Source of the DNA: CAZCJA01 sp964499015 | GTDB lineage: Bacteria; Elusimicrobiota; Elusimicrobia; F11 | Direction of reading: 5' to 3' | Assembly (NCBI GenBank): GCA_964499015.1 | Contig: CAZCJA010000006.1 | Coordinates: forward strand, 1 to 47,828 | DNA: 47,828 nucleotides | Shown: piece after piece, positions 25,902 through 33,410 of the stretch | How positions within the stretch are numbered: the first letter of the stretch is position 1 | Layout of the letters: each line of letters opens with the position of its first letter | Program-made: the position numbers and the translations under genes | The notes under the pieces: generated by a model | Database searches by the model: none | What the model saw: only the letters and a program-made list of their open reading frames with translations | Told to the model about the DNA's origin: nothing

Positions 25902-26911
25902 CCCTTCGTTTGAAAAAAATTCTCCTTACCTTATCGTCGGTTGCGAGCGCCTTGTTGTTGGCGGAAATCCTCTTTCGCTTTTTAGCACCCCGCGGCCTTG
26001 TCATCGTTCCCACACACAAATCAAACACAGCATGGGGCGCCCGTTCTTATTCGAGCGAGGGAATGCACCGGCTGCCGCACGCCAATCTCGGGACGTTCCG
26101 TTCGTTGCATTTCAAATTCGAAAAATCGACGGGTACGACGCGCATCGTGACCTTAGGCGACTCTTATACGTGGGGGGATCGCATCAAGGAACCCGGTGAT
26201 CTTTGGCCGTCTGTTCTTGAGAAATCTCTGCACGATAAAAGCCGTGTCGAAGTGGTCAATCTCGCCATCGCGGGGTTCAATACCGTCAATCAGCGCGAGC
26301 TCTTGTCGACATACGGCTGGCGCTTTCAGCCGGACATCGTGATCGTTCAATACTTGGGCAATGATCCGCTTCCAGGCGGCCCTGGTTTTAAGCGGGCCTA
26401 CGGTTCATGGATGAAAAAAAGCATTGTTCCGCTGGCTGTTTCTCCGGCTTTGCATAGGAAGCTCGAAACGAACAGCTATCTCTATTCATATCTAAATGAA
26501 AAATGGCAGCAATACGGAAAAATAGCGGTGGGAAAAAAAGACATCACGTATTTGGACCTTCATGACGATGATTTTTCCGGTTGGCATGACGTACAAAAGG
26601 CGCTGACGGGAATAAGGGACGAATGTGCGGCACGAAAAAAGAAGTTTCTGTTGGTGATGTTTCCGCTTCTGGAACCCAGGGTGTATTTGGATAAATACGA
26701 ATTTGCCGTGCTGCATCAAAAGTTGGCCAAATTTGCTGCTGCGGAAAAGATCGAATTTTTTGATTTGCTGCCCGAGCTTGTGAAAATAAATCCTTGGTCG
26801 GAGCATTGGCGGGTTGAGCCGTTTGACGGCCATCCGTCCATTTTGTGCCATCATACGGCGGGCACGCTTGTGGCGCAAAAGCTTGTGGAGCTGGGTTGGA
26901 TAGGTGAGTAG
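25898..26911 (+). CDS. Membrane-anchored SGNH/GDSL hydrolase
   Basis: A 337-residue protein with an N-terminal membrane anchor or signal segment (LLTLSSVASALLLAEILF, ~9-26) and an SGNH hydrolase domain. All four blocks are visible: GDSY with nucleophile Ser89, the AGFNTVN glycine block, GNDP with the oxyanion Asn, and DGHP with Asp310 and His312. It probably acts outside the inner membrane as an esterase or O-acetyl transferase/esterase on envelope polymers. The start is TTG 25898 (overlap TTGA) or TTG 25910. AT-rich, less biased codons in the second half differ from the pgsA/pgpA genes. The substrate is unknown. Confidence 0.8.
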   Translation: MTLRLKKILLTLSSVASALLLAEILFRFLAPRGLVIVPTHKSNTAWGARSYSSEGMHRLPHANLGTFRSLHFKFEKSTGTTRIVTLGDSYTWGDRIKEPGDLWPSVLEKSLHDKSRVEVVNLAIAGFNTVNQRELLSTYGWRFQPDIVIVQYLGNDPLPGGPGFKRAYGSWMKKSIVPLAVSPALHRKLETNSYLYSYLNEKWQQYGKIAVGKKDITYLDLHDDDFSGWHDVQKALTGIRDECAARKKKFLLVMFPLLEPRVYLDKYEFAVLHQKLAKFAAAEKIEFFDLLPELVKINPWSEHWRVEPFDGHPSILCHHTAGTLVAQKLVELGWIGE

Positions 26912-27419
26912 TTTCGACCACAAACTGATCTTGAGTCCCGATCACGGCGCGTGGGGCGCGTTTCACGCCGCGCGCTACCGCGAAGCCGTCGAGCACGCCG
27001 CCCGCGTCAAACAACTCTTCGAAGCCAAAGGCCGCGACCAGAACGAATGGAAGAAAAAAGAGTTTAAAGGGGAGATCCCGAACTTGCCGGAGGGCGACCC
27101 GCGCAACAACCCGCCCGGTTTTGATTGGAACAATCCCGATTTTACGTTCGCAAACGTGAGCGTCTCGCCCGAATTCCGGAAAATCTGGAGCACGCCGGAA
27201 CTGAACATTCTGCACACGGCCAACGCCATCCTTGCGCTCGCGCACTTGGAGCTGGGCGATCAAGATCAGGCCCGCGCCTTCGCGTTGGCGGCCGTGAATG
27301 AGACGTCCCATGGGCTGTCCATCGCGGGGGACCGGCAATCGCACTGGAGTTTGGCTGAAGGGATCGCCCAAAAACGCAACCGCCGCGACGCCGCCTTGCA
27401 CAAATTACTGACGAGCTAG
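26904..27419 (+). CDS. Hypothetical protein between SGNH hydrolase and recA
   Basis: A 171-residue protein I do not recognise. It starts at GTG 26904 and overlaps the SGNH stop by 8 bp. There is no signal peptide or membrane segment. The N-terminal part (GAFHAARYREAVEHAARVKQ) and the C-terminal part (LNILHTANAILALAHLELGD, then QDQARAFALAAVNETS) look like tetratricopeptide-type helical pairs separated by a Pro/Asn-rich stretch (~65-80). The pattern suggests a short helical-repeat protein. The close overlap suggests it works with the SGNH hydrolase. Confidence 0.6.
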   Translation: MSSFDHKLILSPDHGAWGAFHAARYREAVEHAARVKQLFEAKGRDQNEWKKKEFKGEIPNLPEGDPRNNPPGFDWNNPDFTFANVSVSPEFRKIWSTPELNILHTANAILALAHLELGDQDQARAFALAAVNETSHGLSIAGDRQSHWSLAEGIAQKRNRRDAALHKLLTS

Positions 27420-27458
27420 CCCCACCTAGCCTCCCCACTGGACAACGTGGGGAGGAAT
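27420..27458 (+). repeat. Palindromic repeat, partial copy (3' hairpin only)
   Basis: CCTCCCCAC (27430-27438) pairs with GTGGGGAGG (27447-27455) and is followed by AAT. It is preceded by CCCCACCTAG, corresponding to CCCCTCCTAA in the two fuller copies at 44333 and 46489. It begins directly after the stop codon of the hypothetical gene and ends 54 bp before recA. Confidence 0.85.
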
Positions 27459-27512
27459 ATCCTACAGTCTTTTCACTTTCCCTCGAACATCTCATCTCCT
27501 AGGAGGAGTTCA

Positions 27513-28670
27513 ATGTCTGCTGCCAAAAAAGAGTCAAAACCTGCCGTTGTACAGAACATCACCAAAGACGATCGTGAGAAGGCGTTAAAACTCGCGCTCT
27601 CTCAAATCGAAAAAGCCTATGGATCCGAAGCGCTCATGCGCTTGGGCGAGAAGAAAGTCGAGGCGATCCAAGTTGTTCCGACCGGGGCCCTGCCGCTGGA
27701 TTTGGCCATCGGCGTCGGCGGTCTCCCTCGTGGTCGCGTCGTGGAAATCTACGGTCCGGAATCCTCCGGTAAAACCACGCTGTGCTTAAGCGTTGTGGCC
27801 CAGGCCCAGAAATTGGGTGGTACGGCCGCTTACATCGATGCCGAGCACGCGATGGACCCTGTGTACGCCAAGAAACTCGGCGTGGACATCGACAACCTGC
27901 TCATCTCTCAGCCGGACTCCGGCGAGCAGGCCCTTGAGATCACCGAACAGCTCGTTCGTTCGGGCGCAGTCGACATCATCGTGATCGACTCCACCGCCGC
28001 CTTGGTTCCGAAATCGGAAATCGAAGGCGAAATGGGGCAGCAAAGCGTCGGCGTTCAGGCGCGGCTCATGTCCCAGGCGCTGAGAAAGCTCACGGCCCTT
28101 CTCAATAAATCCAAAACCCTTATTATCTTCATCAACCAGCTGCGCCATAAAATCGGCGTGATGTACGGCAACCCGGAAACAACCCCGGGCGGTCTCGCGT
28201 TGAAATTCTACTCGAGCGTTCGTTTGGACATCCGCCGCGTCGAAGCCATTAAAGATGGCGACGAAGTGATCGGCAACCACGTCCGCGTCAAAGTCGTCAA
28301 AAACAAAGTATCGCCGCCGTTCCGCCAAGCCGAATTCGACATTTACTTCGGCAACGGCATCTCCCGCGAAGGCTGCCTGATCGACATGGGCGCCCAGTCG
28401 GGGATCGTGGAAAAATCGGGCGCGTGGTACTTGTTCAACGACGAAAAGCTCGGCCAAGGCCGCGAAAACGCCATGGAGTTCCTGAAAGCCAACGTTAAAT
28501 TGGCCGATGAGCTCGAGAAGCGCATCCGCGACCAGTACGCCGCCGCTGCCGACGAGAAAATCGCCGCCTCGGCCAAAGCGATCGCCGATAAGACGATGGT
28601 GGAAAAACCCGCCGTGGCCGAGAAATCCGCCGCCGTGGAGAAACCCGCTAAAGCCAGCTCGAAGAAATAA
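27513..28670 (+). CDS. recA: Recombinase RecA
   Basis: A 385-residue RecA, the strand-exchange and SOS co-protease ATPase. Walker A is GPESSGKT (81-88), Walker B is IIVIDSTAAL, and the L1/L2 loops and IFINQLRHKIGVMYGNPETT region are complete. The C-terminal ~45 residues are Ala/Lys-rich with AVEKPAK-type repeats. ATG 27513 follows a strong SD (AGGAGGAG). No recognisable LexA box lies in the short upstream region. A perfect terminator follows at 28701, but it lies inside the next reading frame. Confidence 0.98.
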   Translation: MSAAKKESKPAVVQNITKDDREKALKLALSQIEKAYGSEALMRLGEKKVEAIQVVPTGALPLDLAIGVGGLPRGRVVEIYGPESSGKTTLCLSVVAQAQKLGGTAAYIDAEHAMDPVYAKKLGVDIDNLLISQPDSGEQALEITEQLVRSGAVDIIVIDSTAALVPKSEIEGEMGQQSVGVQARLMSQALRKLTALLNKSKTLIIFINQLRHKIGVMYGNPETTPGGLALKFYSSVRLDIRRVEAIKDGDEVIGNHVRVKVVKNKVSPPFRQAEFDIYFGNGISREGCLIDMGAQSGIVEKSGAWYLFNDEKLGQGRENAMEFLKANVKLADELEKRIRDQYAAAADEKIAASAKAIADKTMVEKPAVAEKSAAVEKPAKASSKK

Positions 28671-28674
28671 ACAC

Positions 28675-29628
28675 TTGAACGACGAGTCGCAAGAAAAGAG
28701 GCCCCCGCCAACATTGTTTGGCGGGGGCTTTTTTCATGAATTCCTGCAGTTCCTGCGGGTTGATAAAGCTCTGTCCGCCAACACCCTGGACGCCTACAAG
28801 CGCGACGTCGACCTCTTCGCGATGTTCCTGGACAAGAAAAAAATCGCTTTCGATGAAGTCGTCCCGGATGACGTCACGGATTTTCTTTGGCACGAGAAAG
28901 AAAAGGGCAAGTCCGTCGCCAGCCTGATCCGCTACATCGAGTCCTTGCGCCAGTTCTACCGGTTCCTGCTGACCGAAAACCACATCAAGATCGACCCGAT
29001 GGAAAACATCGATTTGCCCAAGAAGCCGGAGCGCCTGCCCAAAGTTTTATCTGTTAACGACATGACCCGTTTGTTGATGCCGCCGGCCGCCACCATCGAG
29101 AAAACCGCCTTGGATCGCACGCTGCGGGATATCGCCGCTTTTGAACTTATGTACGCCGCCGGCCTGCGCATATCCGAAGTGGTCAACATGCGCGACGCCG
29201 ATTTGGATTTGGACGCGGCGTTTGTGCGCGTGAAGGGCAAAGGCGGCCGCGAGCGCGTGGTGCCGCTCGGCAAGCGCGCGATCGCCGCGCTGCGCAAATA
29301 CATGGAGATCCGCAGCCGCACGCGGGTAAAACATTTGATTGGGAACGGCAAAGATTACGTGTTCACCAGTTCACAAGGCGGGCACATGGTGCGCTCCACG
29401 TTTTTGCATTCGCTGCAGAGATTTCAAAAGAAGGCGGGAATTTCCAAAACCATCAGCCCGCACGTGCTCAGGCATTCATTTGCGACGCATTTGCTGGAAG
29501 GCGGGGCGGATTTACGGGTGGTGCAGGAACTGCTCGGCCACGCGGACATCTCGACAACGCAAATTTACACGCACGTCTCGCGCACCCAACTACGGAAGAT
29601 GCACAAGGAATTCCACCCGAGGGGTTAG
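28675..29628 (+). CDS. Tyrosine recombinase XerC/XerD
   Basis: A tyrosine recombinase of ~317 residues. The SAM-like N-terminal domain begins FLQFLRVDKALSANTLDAYK. The catalytic set is complete: Arg165 (GLRISEV), Lys in the VKGKGGRERVVPLG hairpin, His263-x-x-Arg266 (HVLRHSFATH), His289 (LGHADIS) and Tyr298 (QIYTHV). It would resolve chromosome dimers at dif with FtsK. The start is uncertain. No ATG is in frame before the conserved N-terminus; TTG 28675 gives 20 extra residues and places the recA terminator inside the gene, and a CTG near 28743 is the alternative. XerC and XerD cannot be told apart here; it may be the only Xer, as in single-Xer systems. Confidence 0.88.
   Translation: MNDESQEKRPPPTLFGGGFFHEFLQFLRVDKALSANTLDAYKRDVDLFAMFLDKKKIAFDEVVPDDVTDFLWHEKEKGKSVASLIRYIESLRQFYRFLLTENHIKIDPMENIDLPKKPERLPKVLSVNDMTRLLMPPAATIEKTALDRTLRDIAAFELMYAAGLRISEVVNMRDADLDLDAAFVRVKGKGGRERVVPLGKRAIAALRKYMEIRSRTRVKHLIGNGKDYVFTSSQGGHMVRSTFLHSLQRFQKKAGISKTISPHVLRHSFATHLLEGGADLRVVQELLGHADISTTQIYTHVSRTQLRKMHKEFHPRG
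28701..28734 (+). terminator. recA terminator, embedded in the 5' end of the Xer gene
   Basis: GCCCCCGCCAA (28701-28711), loop CATTGT, TTGGCGGGGGC (28718-28728), then six T. An 11-bp perfect stem, 31 bp past the recA stop. In the Xer frame it would encode PPTLFGGGFF. Confidence 0.92.
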
Positions 29629-30977
29629 CGGTATTTTTCGATGATCATCGCGCCGCCCAGGCCTCCGGCGGCGCACGCGGTGGCCAGGCCCAAACGGGCG
29701 TTCGGGTTCTTCTTCATCGCGTAGAGCATGTTTAAAACGATGCGGGTGCCGGTGGCGGCCAGCGGATGGCCGAGCGGAATGGTGCCGCCGTTCGGGTTTA
29801 ACTTCTTCTCTTCCCAGGCTTTTTTCCAGTCCTGCTTAAAGCGGTCTCTGCCGACTTTAAAAATCGACAGGCAGGTGGCGGCGAAAGCCTCGTGCAGTTC
29901 GATCTCGTCCAAGTCGCTGAATTTAAGCGCGGCGCGGTCGAGAGCGGTTTGCGTGGCGAAAACGGGGGAAATGCCCATGTGCGCGGGGTTGATCCCGTAG
30001 TACGACCAGGACTTCAGCTCGCCCAGAATTTCCAGCCCCAAATCTTTGGCCATGTCTTCGTGAGTGACGATGACGGCGGCCGCGCCGTCGGAGCGGGCGC
30101 AGGCGTTGAACAGCGTGACGCTGGCCTGGGCGCTCGGCGAATACGTTTTACCCTCAATGTGCTGGCCGTATTTCTCGTAGAACTCTTTCATGCGGAACCC
30201 TTCGGAGTCGAACAGGACCGGCGCTTTTTTAATCATCTCCGGTTTGGCCACCAAATTTTTGCGCAGATAAACGTATTCATCGCGCTCCAACACCGTTTCG
30301 CCGTTCAGTTTAAACGGCATCACGTGGGTGTCGTAAAAGCCGGCTTCTTCGGCGGCCAGGCCGCGCTTAAAGCTTTCGTAGGCGTAATTGTCTTGCTCGT
30401 CGCGGGTGATGTCGAACATTTGCGCGCACACTTCCGCGGTGGCGGCCATGTTGATCTTCTTAATCGGGTCGGTCAGGCCTTCTTCAATGGTATCTCTGAT
30501 TTCAACCTCCGGGTCTTCCCAAAGGTGCGCCCACTCGGCTTTCAGCGTATCCAAGGAGCGCAGGGATTTGGCCGAGCGGGGGCCGCGAATGGCGTATGGA
30601 AAATTGGACATGGCTTCAGTGCCGCCGGCGATATAGAGGTCGCCTTCGCCCATGGCGATGTGGCGGGCGGCGCTGGAAATGGCTTCGAGGCCGGACACGC
30701 AATTGGCTTGGACGGTGACGGCGTGGGCTTTTTCGGGGAGGCGTCCCGCGAGCAAGGCGGCGATGCGGGCGATGTTGGGCGCATGCGAACCTTGGCCCAC
30801 CCATCCCACCATTACGCCGTCGACAAATTTGGGGTCCAAATTGGCGCGCTTGACCAGTTCGCGGATGACCGAACCCATTAAATCTTCGGGCGTCACCGTC
30901 GCGAGGCTTTTCGCGAAGTGTCCGATCGGGGACCGTAACCCCGCGCACAGAACGATTTTCTTATTGAATACGTTCAT
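29625..30977 (-). CDS. Thiolase, acetyl-CoA C-acyltransferase
   Basis: A 450-residue thiolase. The acyl-accepting cysteine is Cys93 (QANCVSGLEAI), His362 lies in HEAFAA, His404 in PLGHPLAATG, and the second cysteine Cys435 in ATACAAGGLGGA. The GQGSHAPNIAR segment and length resemble FadI/acetyl-CoA acetyltransferase types. It would cleave 3-ketoacyl-CoA (beta-oxidation) or condense two acetyl-CoA. No other beta-oxidation genes are adjacent, so the direction is unclear. It has its own promoter (30996-31024) and a short leader with SD-like AGAAGGGAA. It converges on the Xer gene with a 4-bp overlap of stops. Confidence 0.93.
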   Translation of the reverse strand: MNVFNKKIVLCAGLRSPIGHFAKSLATVTPEDLMGSVIRELVKRANLDPKFVDGVMVGWVGQGSHAPNIARIAALLAGRLPEKAHAVTVQANCVSGLEAISSAARHIAMGEGDLYIAGGTEAMSNFPYAIRGPRSAKSLRSLDTLKAEWAHLWEDPEVEIRDTIEEGLTDPIKKINMAATAEVCAQMFDITRDEQDNYAYESFKRGLAAEEAGFYDTHVMPFKLNGETVLERDEYVYLRKNLVAKPEMIKKAPVLFDSEGFRMKEFYEKYGQHIEGKTYSPSAQASVTLFNACARSDGAAAVIVTHEDMAKDLGLEILGELKSWSYYGINPAHMGISPVFATQTALDRAALKFSDLDEIELHEAFAATCLSIFKVGRDRFKQDWKKAWEEKKLNPNGGTIPLGHPLAATGTRIVLNMLYAMKKNPNARLGLATACAAGGLGGAMIIEKYR

Positions 30978-30995
30978 AAAGTTCCCTTCTCTATA

Positions 30996-31024
30996 AACAT
31001 AGCCCTCGGCAATAAGTTCGTCAA
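30996..31024 (-). promoter_or_regulatory. Promoter of the thiolase gene (minus strand)
   Basis: Read on the minus strand: TTGACG (31024-31019), a 17-bp spacer and TATGTT (31001-30996), with the start codon 19 bases further on. Confidence 0.65.
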
Positions 31025-31056
31025 TCTAAAGTTTCGTTGAGATTTCGCGTCGTTTC

Positions 31057-31803
31057 TTACGATGTGAAGCCGCCGTCGACGTTCAGGACCGCGCCGGTGA
31101 CGTACGATGCTTCGGGGCTGGCCAAATAGACCACACCGGCGGCGATTTCTTCCGGTTTGCCGAAGCGGCCAAGCGGTATGCCGGCGCGCTGATAATCAGA
31201 GTACGGCCCATTGGCTGGGTTCATGTCGGTGTCAATCGATCCTGGTTCGAGCACGTTGACGGTGATTTTCTTGGCAGCGAGATCGCGGGCCGCGCCTTTG
31301 GAGAAACCGACAACGGCGGCTTTGGTGGCGGCGTAATCCGCCACCCCTGCGTATCCCACGCGGCTGGCAATGCCGGAACCGATGGTGATGATGCGTCCGC
31401 CTTCGGGCATGATTTTTGCGGCGGCGCGAATCGCTGTTGTGACCCCGCCAAGGTTAATCGCATATTGACGGTTAATGGCGGCTTGATCGACGTCGGCATC
31501 GATGGGGGCCGTCATGTACATGCCGGCGTTGTTGACCAAAATATCCAGTTTGCCAAGCTCTTGCGCGGCACTTTTCACTAAATTCTCCACCTGCTTCGCG
31601 TCGGCTTGATCGGCTTTAAAGGCCGCTGATTTAACACCCTTGGCTTTGATGTCGTTGACGATGCTTTCCGCCTGCGACGCAGACGAACTGTAGCTGATGG
31701 CAACGTTGGCGCCTTCATCGGCCAGCGCTTTAGCGATGGCCGCGCCAATTCCGCGCGAGCCACCGGTAACAAGAGCGGATTTTCCTGCAAGTCTTTTGGT
31801 CAT
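31057..31803 (-). CDS. SDR family oxidoreductase, FabG-like
   Basis: A 248-residue classical short-chain dehydrogenase/reductase. Cofactor motif TGGSRGIG is at 13-20, NNAG in the LDILVNNAGMYM segment, the catalytic Ser in ITIGSGIASR, and Tyr-x3-Lys in DYAATKAAV. The C-terminus ends VTGAVLNVDGG, as in 3-oxoacyl-ACP reductases. A Ser after the nucleotide motif's second strand (SYSSSAS) suggests NADPH. It is not next to fatty-acid genes, so the substrate is open. SD CAGGAGG precedes it. It is probably the last gene of a short minus-strand operon with the Gdt1-like and secreted proteins. Confidence 0.92.
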   Translation of the reverse strand: MTKRLAGKSALVTGGSRGIGAAIAKALADEGANVAISYSSSASQAESIVNDIKAKGVKSAAFKADQADAKQVENLVKSAAQELGKLDILVNNAGMYMTAPIDADVDQAAINRQYAINLGGVTTAIRAAAKIMPEGGRIITIGSGIASRVGYAGVADYAATKAAVVGFSKGAARDLAAKKITVNVLEPGSIDTDMNPANGPYSDYQRAGIPLGRFGKPEEIAAGVVYLASPEASYVTGAVLNVDGGFTS

Positions 31804-31831
31804 AAAGTCCTCCTGGAGAGATGTTTAGGCT

Positions 31832-32104
31832 TTAACCACGAAGCAGCGTCCAAGTTCCGATAGCGATAAAGCCGATGCCCGCGATGTACTTAAGTTGCTT
31901 TTCGCTGACATAGTGGGAAATCACGCCGCCCAAGAGGACGCCCAGAGCGGAGGTCAGAACCAGCGCCAGCGACGCGCCCAAAAAGACGGTCCATTTGCTC
32001 ACCTCTTTATTGGAGGCAAACAACATCGTGGCAAGTTGGGTTTTATCGCCGAGTTCCGCGACAAAAACCGAGGCAAAAACCGTGGCTAGAATTTTCAGGT
32101 CCAT
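31832..32104 (-). CDS. Gdt1/TMEM165 (UPF0016) family cation transporter, half-size
   Basis: A 90-residue membrane protein with three hydrophobic segments and one copy of the family motif E-x-G-D-K-(T/S) as ELGDKTQ near residue 17. Two-domain members carry two such motifs; half-size bacterial members are thought to assemble as dimers. Characterised relatives export Mn2+ or move Ca2+/Mn2+. It lies 3 bp after the secreted protein gene and 28 bp before the SDR gene. No yybP-ykoY manganese riboswitch was recognised upstream. A neighbouring second half is not seen, so it may be a homo-oligomer. Confidence 0.85.
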   Translation of the reverse strand: MDLKILATVFASVFVAELGDKTQLATMLFASNKEVSKWTVFLGASLALVLTSALGVLLGGVISHYVSEKQLKYIAGIGFIAIGTWTLLRG

Positions 32105-32107
32105 GGC

Positions 32108-32602
32108 TTACTTCACCGGCGGGGTGATCGAGTGCAGGGCTTTGAAGAGTGCTTCTTCTTGGGCGTCGGTGAGGACAAAATAACGCGTGCCGGCGCTGAC
32201 GCCTTCCTCGCTGGCCAGCGTGCGCGGGCCGGTGGTGTTGTAGGTCACTTCAAACGAGGAATGGCCGCCGGGCGGCGGGCCGTTTTTCGCGGTCGCTTCC
32301 GCCAGCTTTAACGATTTCAAAAAATTGATCAGGTTTTGCGTCTGCGCGGCGGTGAGATCGGCCTGGGCGACGGTTTTGAGCGGGCCGGAGCCGGCGGATT
32401 CGGTGACAATACGCACGATGCGGTTCACGTGGGCGTCAAAATGCAGTTCTTCCACGCGGCCGCCCGTGTGGGACAAATACGAAACGCTGCGGGCGTCATT
32501 GGTCCAAATAGGCTGGCTGTTTTTATCGGTGGTCATACGGTCTCCTTTTGCGTGGACGATCGGGGCGATCAATAGAATTAAAGCGGCGAGTTTGGCTTTC
32601 AT
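32108..32602 (-). CDS. Secreted hypothetical protein
   Basis: A 164-residue protein with a signal peptide (MKAKLAALILLIAPIVHA, cleavage after ~18). The mature part holds a beta-rich region (VEELHFDAHVNRIVRIVTES), a helix (LTAAQTQNLINFLKSL) and a C-terminal segment (TRYFVLTDAQEEALFKAL). No known domain is recognised. Transcription probably starts at or next to the ATG, from the TGCTAATCT element 7 bp upstream, since no SD is visible. It leads the operon with the Gdt1-like and SDR genes. Confidence 0.65.
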   Translation of the reverse strand: MKAKLAALILLIAPIVHAKGDRMTTDKNSQPIWTNDARSVSYLSHTGGRVEELHFDAHVNRIVRIVTESAGSGPLKTVAQADLTAAQTQNLINFLKSLKLAEATAKNGPPPGGHSSFEVTYNTTGPRTLASEEGVSAGTRYFVLTDAQEEALFKALHSITPPVK

Positions 32603-32609
32603 GAGAGAA

Positions 32610-32615
32610 AGATTA
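32610..32615 (-). promoter_or_regulatory. Extended -10 element for a leaderless transcript (gene at 32602)
   Basis: Minus-strand TGC-TAATCT, exactly 7 bases before the ATG, with no Shine-Dalgarno. It resembles the elements at 33248, 35980 and 37623. Confidence 0.5.
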
Positions 32616-32668
32616 GCACAGAAACAGTTCGGCGAAAGTGGCGTTTGGTAAAGGTTAAAAAAAGATGG

Positions 32669-33235
32669 CTAGTTCGCCCACAGGCCGCGGTTGTGTTCGC
32701 GGGCATCGCGCTCGTATTGCAAGAAATCCTCTTTATAATGGAACGGGTACGTGGTGAAGGCGTTGCCATAACCGGCTTCAATCAGCAGGGCGTTTAAAAA
32801 GCCATCCTCGAATGAATCCAGCTGCGCCACGCCGGGCGGCACGCGCTCCAGCAAATCCTGCTTCTGGCTTTCGTCAATATAGACGTATGCCAACGTCCGT
32901 TGAAAACGATCGCGGTGGCTGCTTTTCTTATTGCTGATGTCGTATTTCAGTTTCACCGGCCGGCCTTCGACCAGGAGTTTGGTGAAGGCTTTGGATTTTT
33001 TGCCGAGGGCTTTGATGGTGGCGGCGTCTTTCTTGGTGCGCCTGATTTCGTTATTGAGGGTTCTCCCGTTGCGGGTTTCGGAGGTGTTGACGCCAATCAG
33101 TCGGACGTGTTCGTCATTCGAGAGTACGATGGTGTCGCCGTCGATGACGCGTTTAACGGTAAGCGCTTCCGCGCCGTGCGTGAGCGCGGGCAAGCACAAT
33201 AAAAGTCCGATGAGGGTGCGCCGGAGGGGAGCCAT
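32669..33235 (-). CDS. Secreted thermonuclease-family (SNase-like) nuclease
   Basis: A 188-residue protein with a signal peptide (LLLCLPALTHGAEA, cleavage near 22) and a staphylococcal nuclease fold. Motifs include VIDGDTIVL (metal Asp), VRLIGVNTSE with the expected Arg and Glu, and DRFQRTLAYVYI with the second catalytic Arg. The second metal Asp of SNase is replaced by Asn in GVNTSE, a variation seen in many bacterial members. The C-terminus ARE...RGLW is also typical. It should cut extracellular or periplasmic nucleic acid, for nutrition or defence. It is probably transcribed from the element at 33248. Confidence 0.9.
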   Translation of the reverse strand: MAPLRRTLIGLLLCLPALTHGAEALTVKRVIDGDTIVLSNDEHVRLIGVNTSETRNGRTLNNEIRRTKKDAATIKALGKKSKAFTKLLVEGRPVKLKYDISNKKSSHRDRFQRTLAYVYIDESQKQDLLERVPPGVAQLDSFEDGFLNALLIEAGYGNAFTTYPFHYKEDFLQYERDAREHNRGLWAN

Positions 33236-33247
33236 AACGCGGAGGAG

Positions 33248-33253
33248 AGATTA
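33248..33253 (-). promoter_or_regulatory. Extended -10 element upstream of the thermonuclease gene
   Basis: Minus-strand TTGC-TAATCT, 12 bases before the ATG, giving an expected leader of only ~5 bases. The 20-base stretch around it (TTTCCGTTTGnTAATCTCTC) is shared with the element at 35980. Confidence 0.5.
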
Positions 33254-33410
33254 GCAAACGGAAACGGCTGTGAATTTTTTAAGCAGTCGGGGGGCAATCG
33301 GATACCGACGTAAAATGTCTGATTATCATTCATTTAATCCGGCCCAGTTGTTGCAAAAAGTCATAAAAAGGTTTCTTGCCATAGATGGTACATGGGGGTA
33401 CCCTTAAATC

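Noticed and set aside
26904..27419. Hypothetical protein as a CinA remnant
   Set aside because: No CinA/MoaB-like or nicotinamide-deamidase motifs; the sequence looks like short helical repeats instead.
27459..27512. LexA/SOS box upstream of recA
   Set aside because: Neither the CTGT-N8-ACAG nor the CGAAC-N4-GTTCG pattern is present; only a single CGAAC half is seen.
29892..30881. 329-codon plus-strand frame opposite the thiolase
   Set aside because: Antisense shadow; the thiolase active-site motifs on the minus strand are complete.
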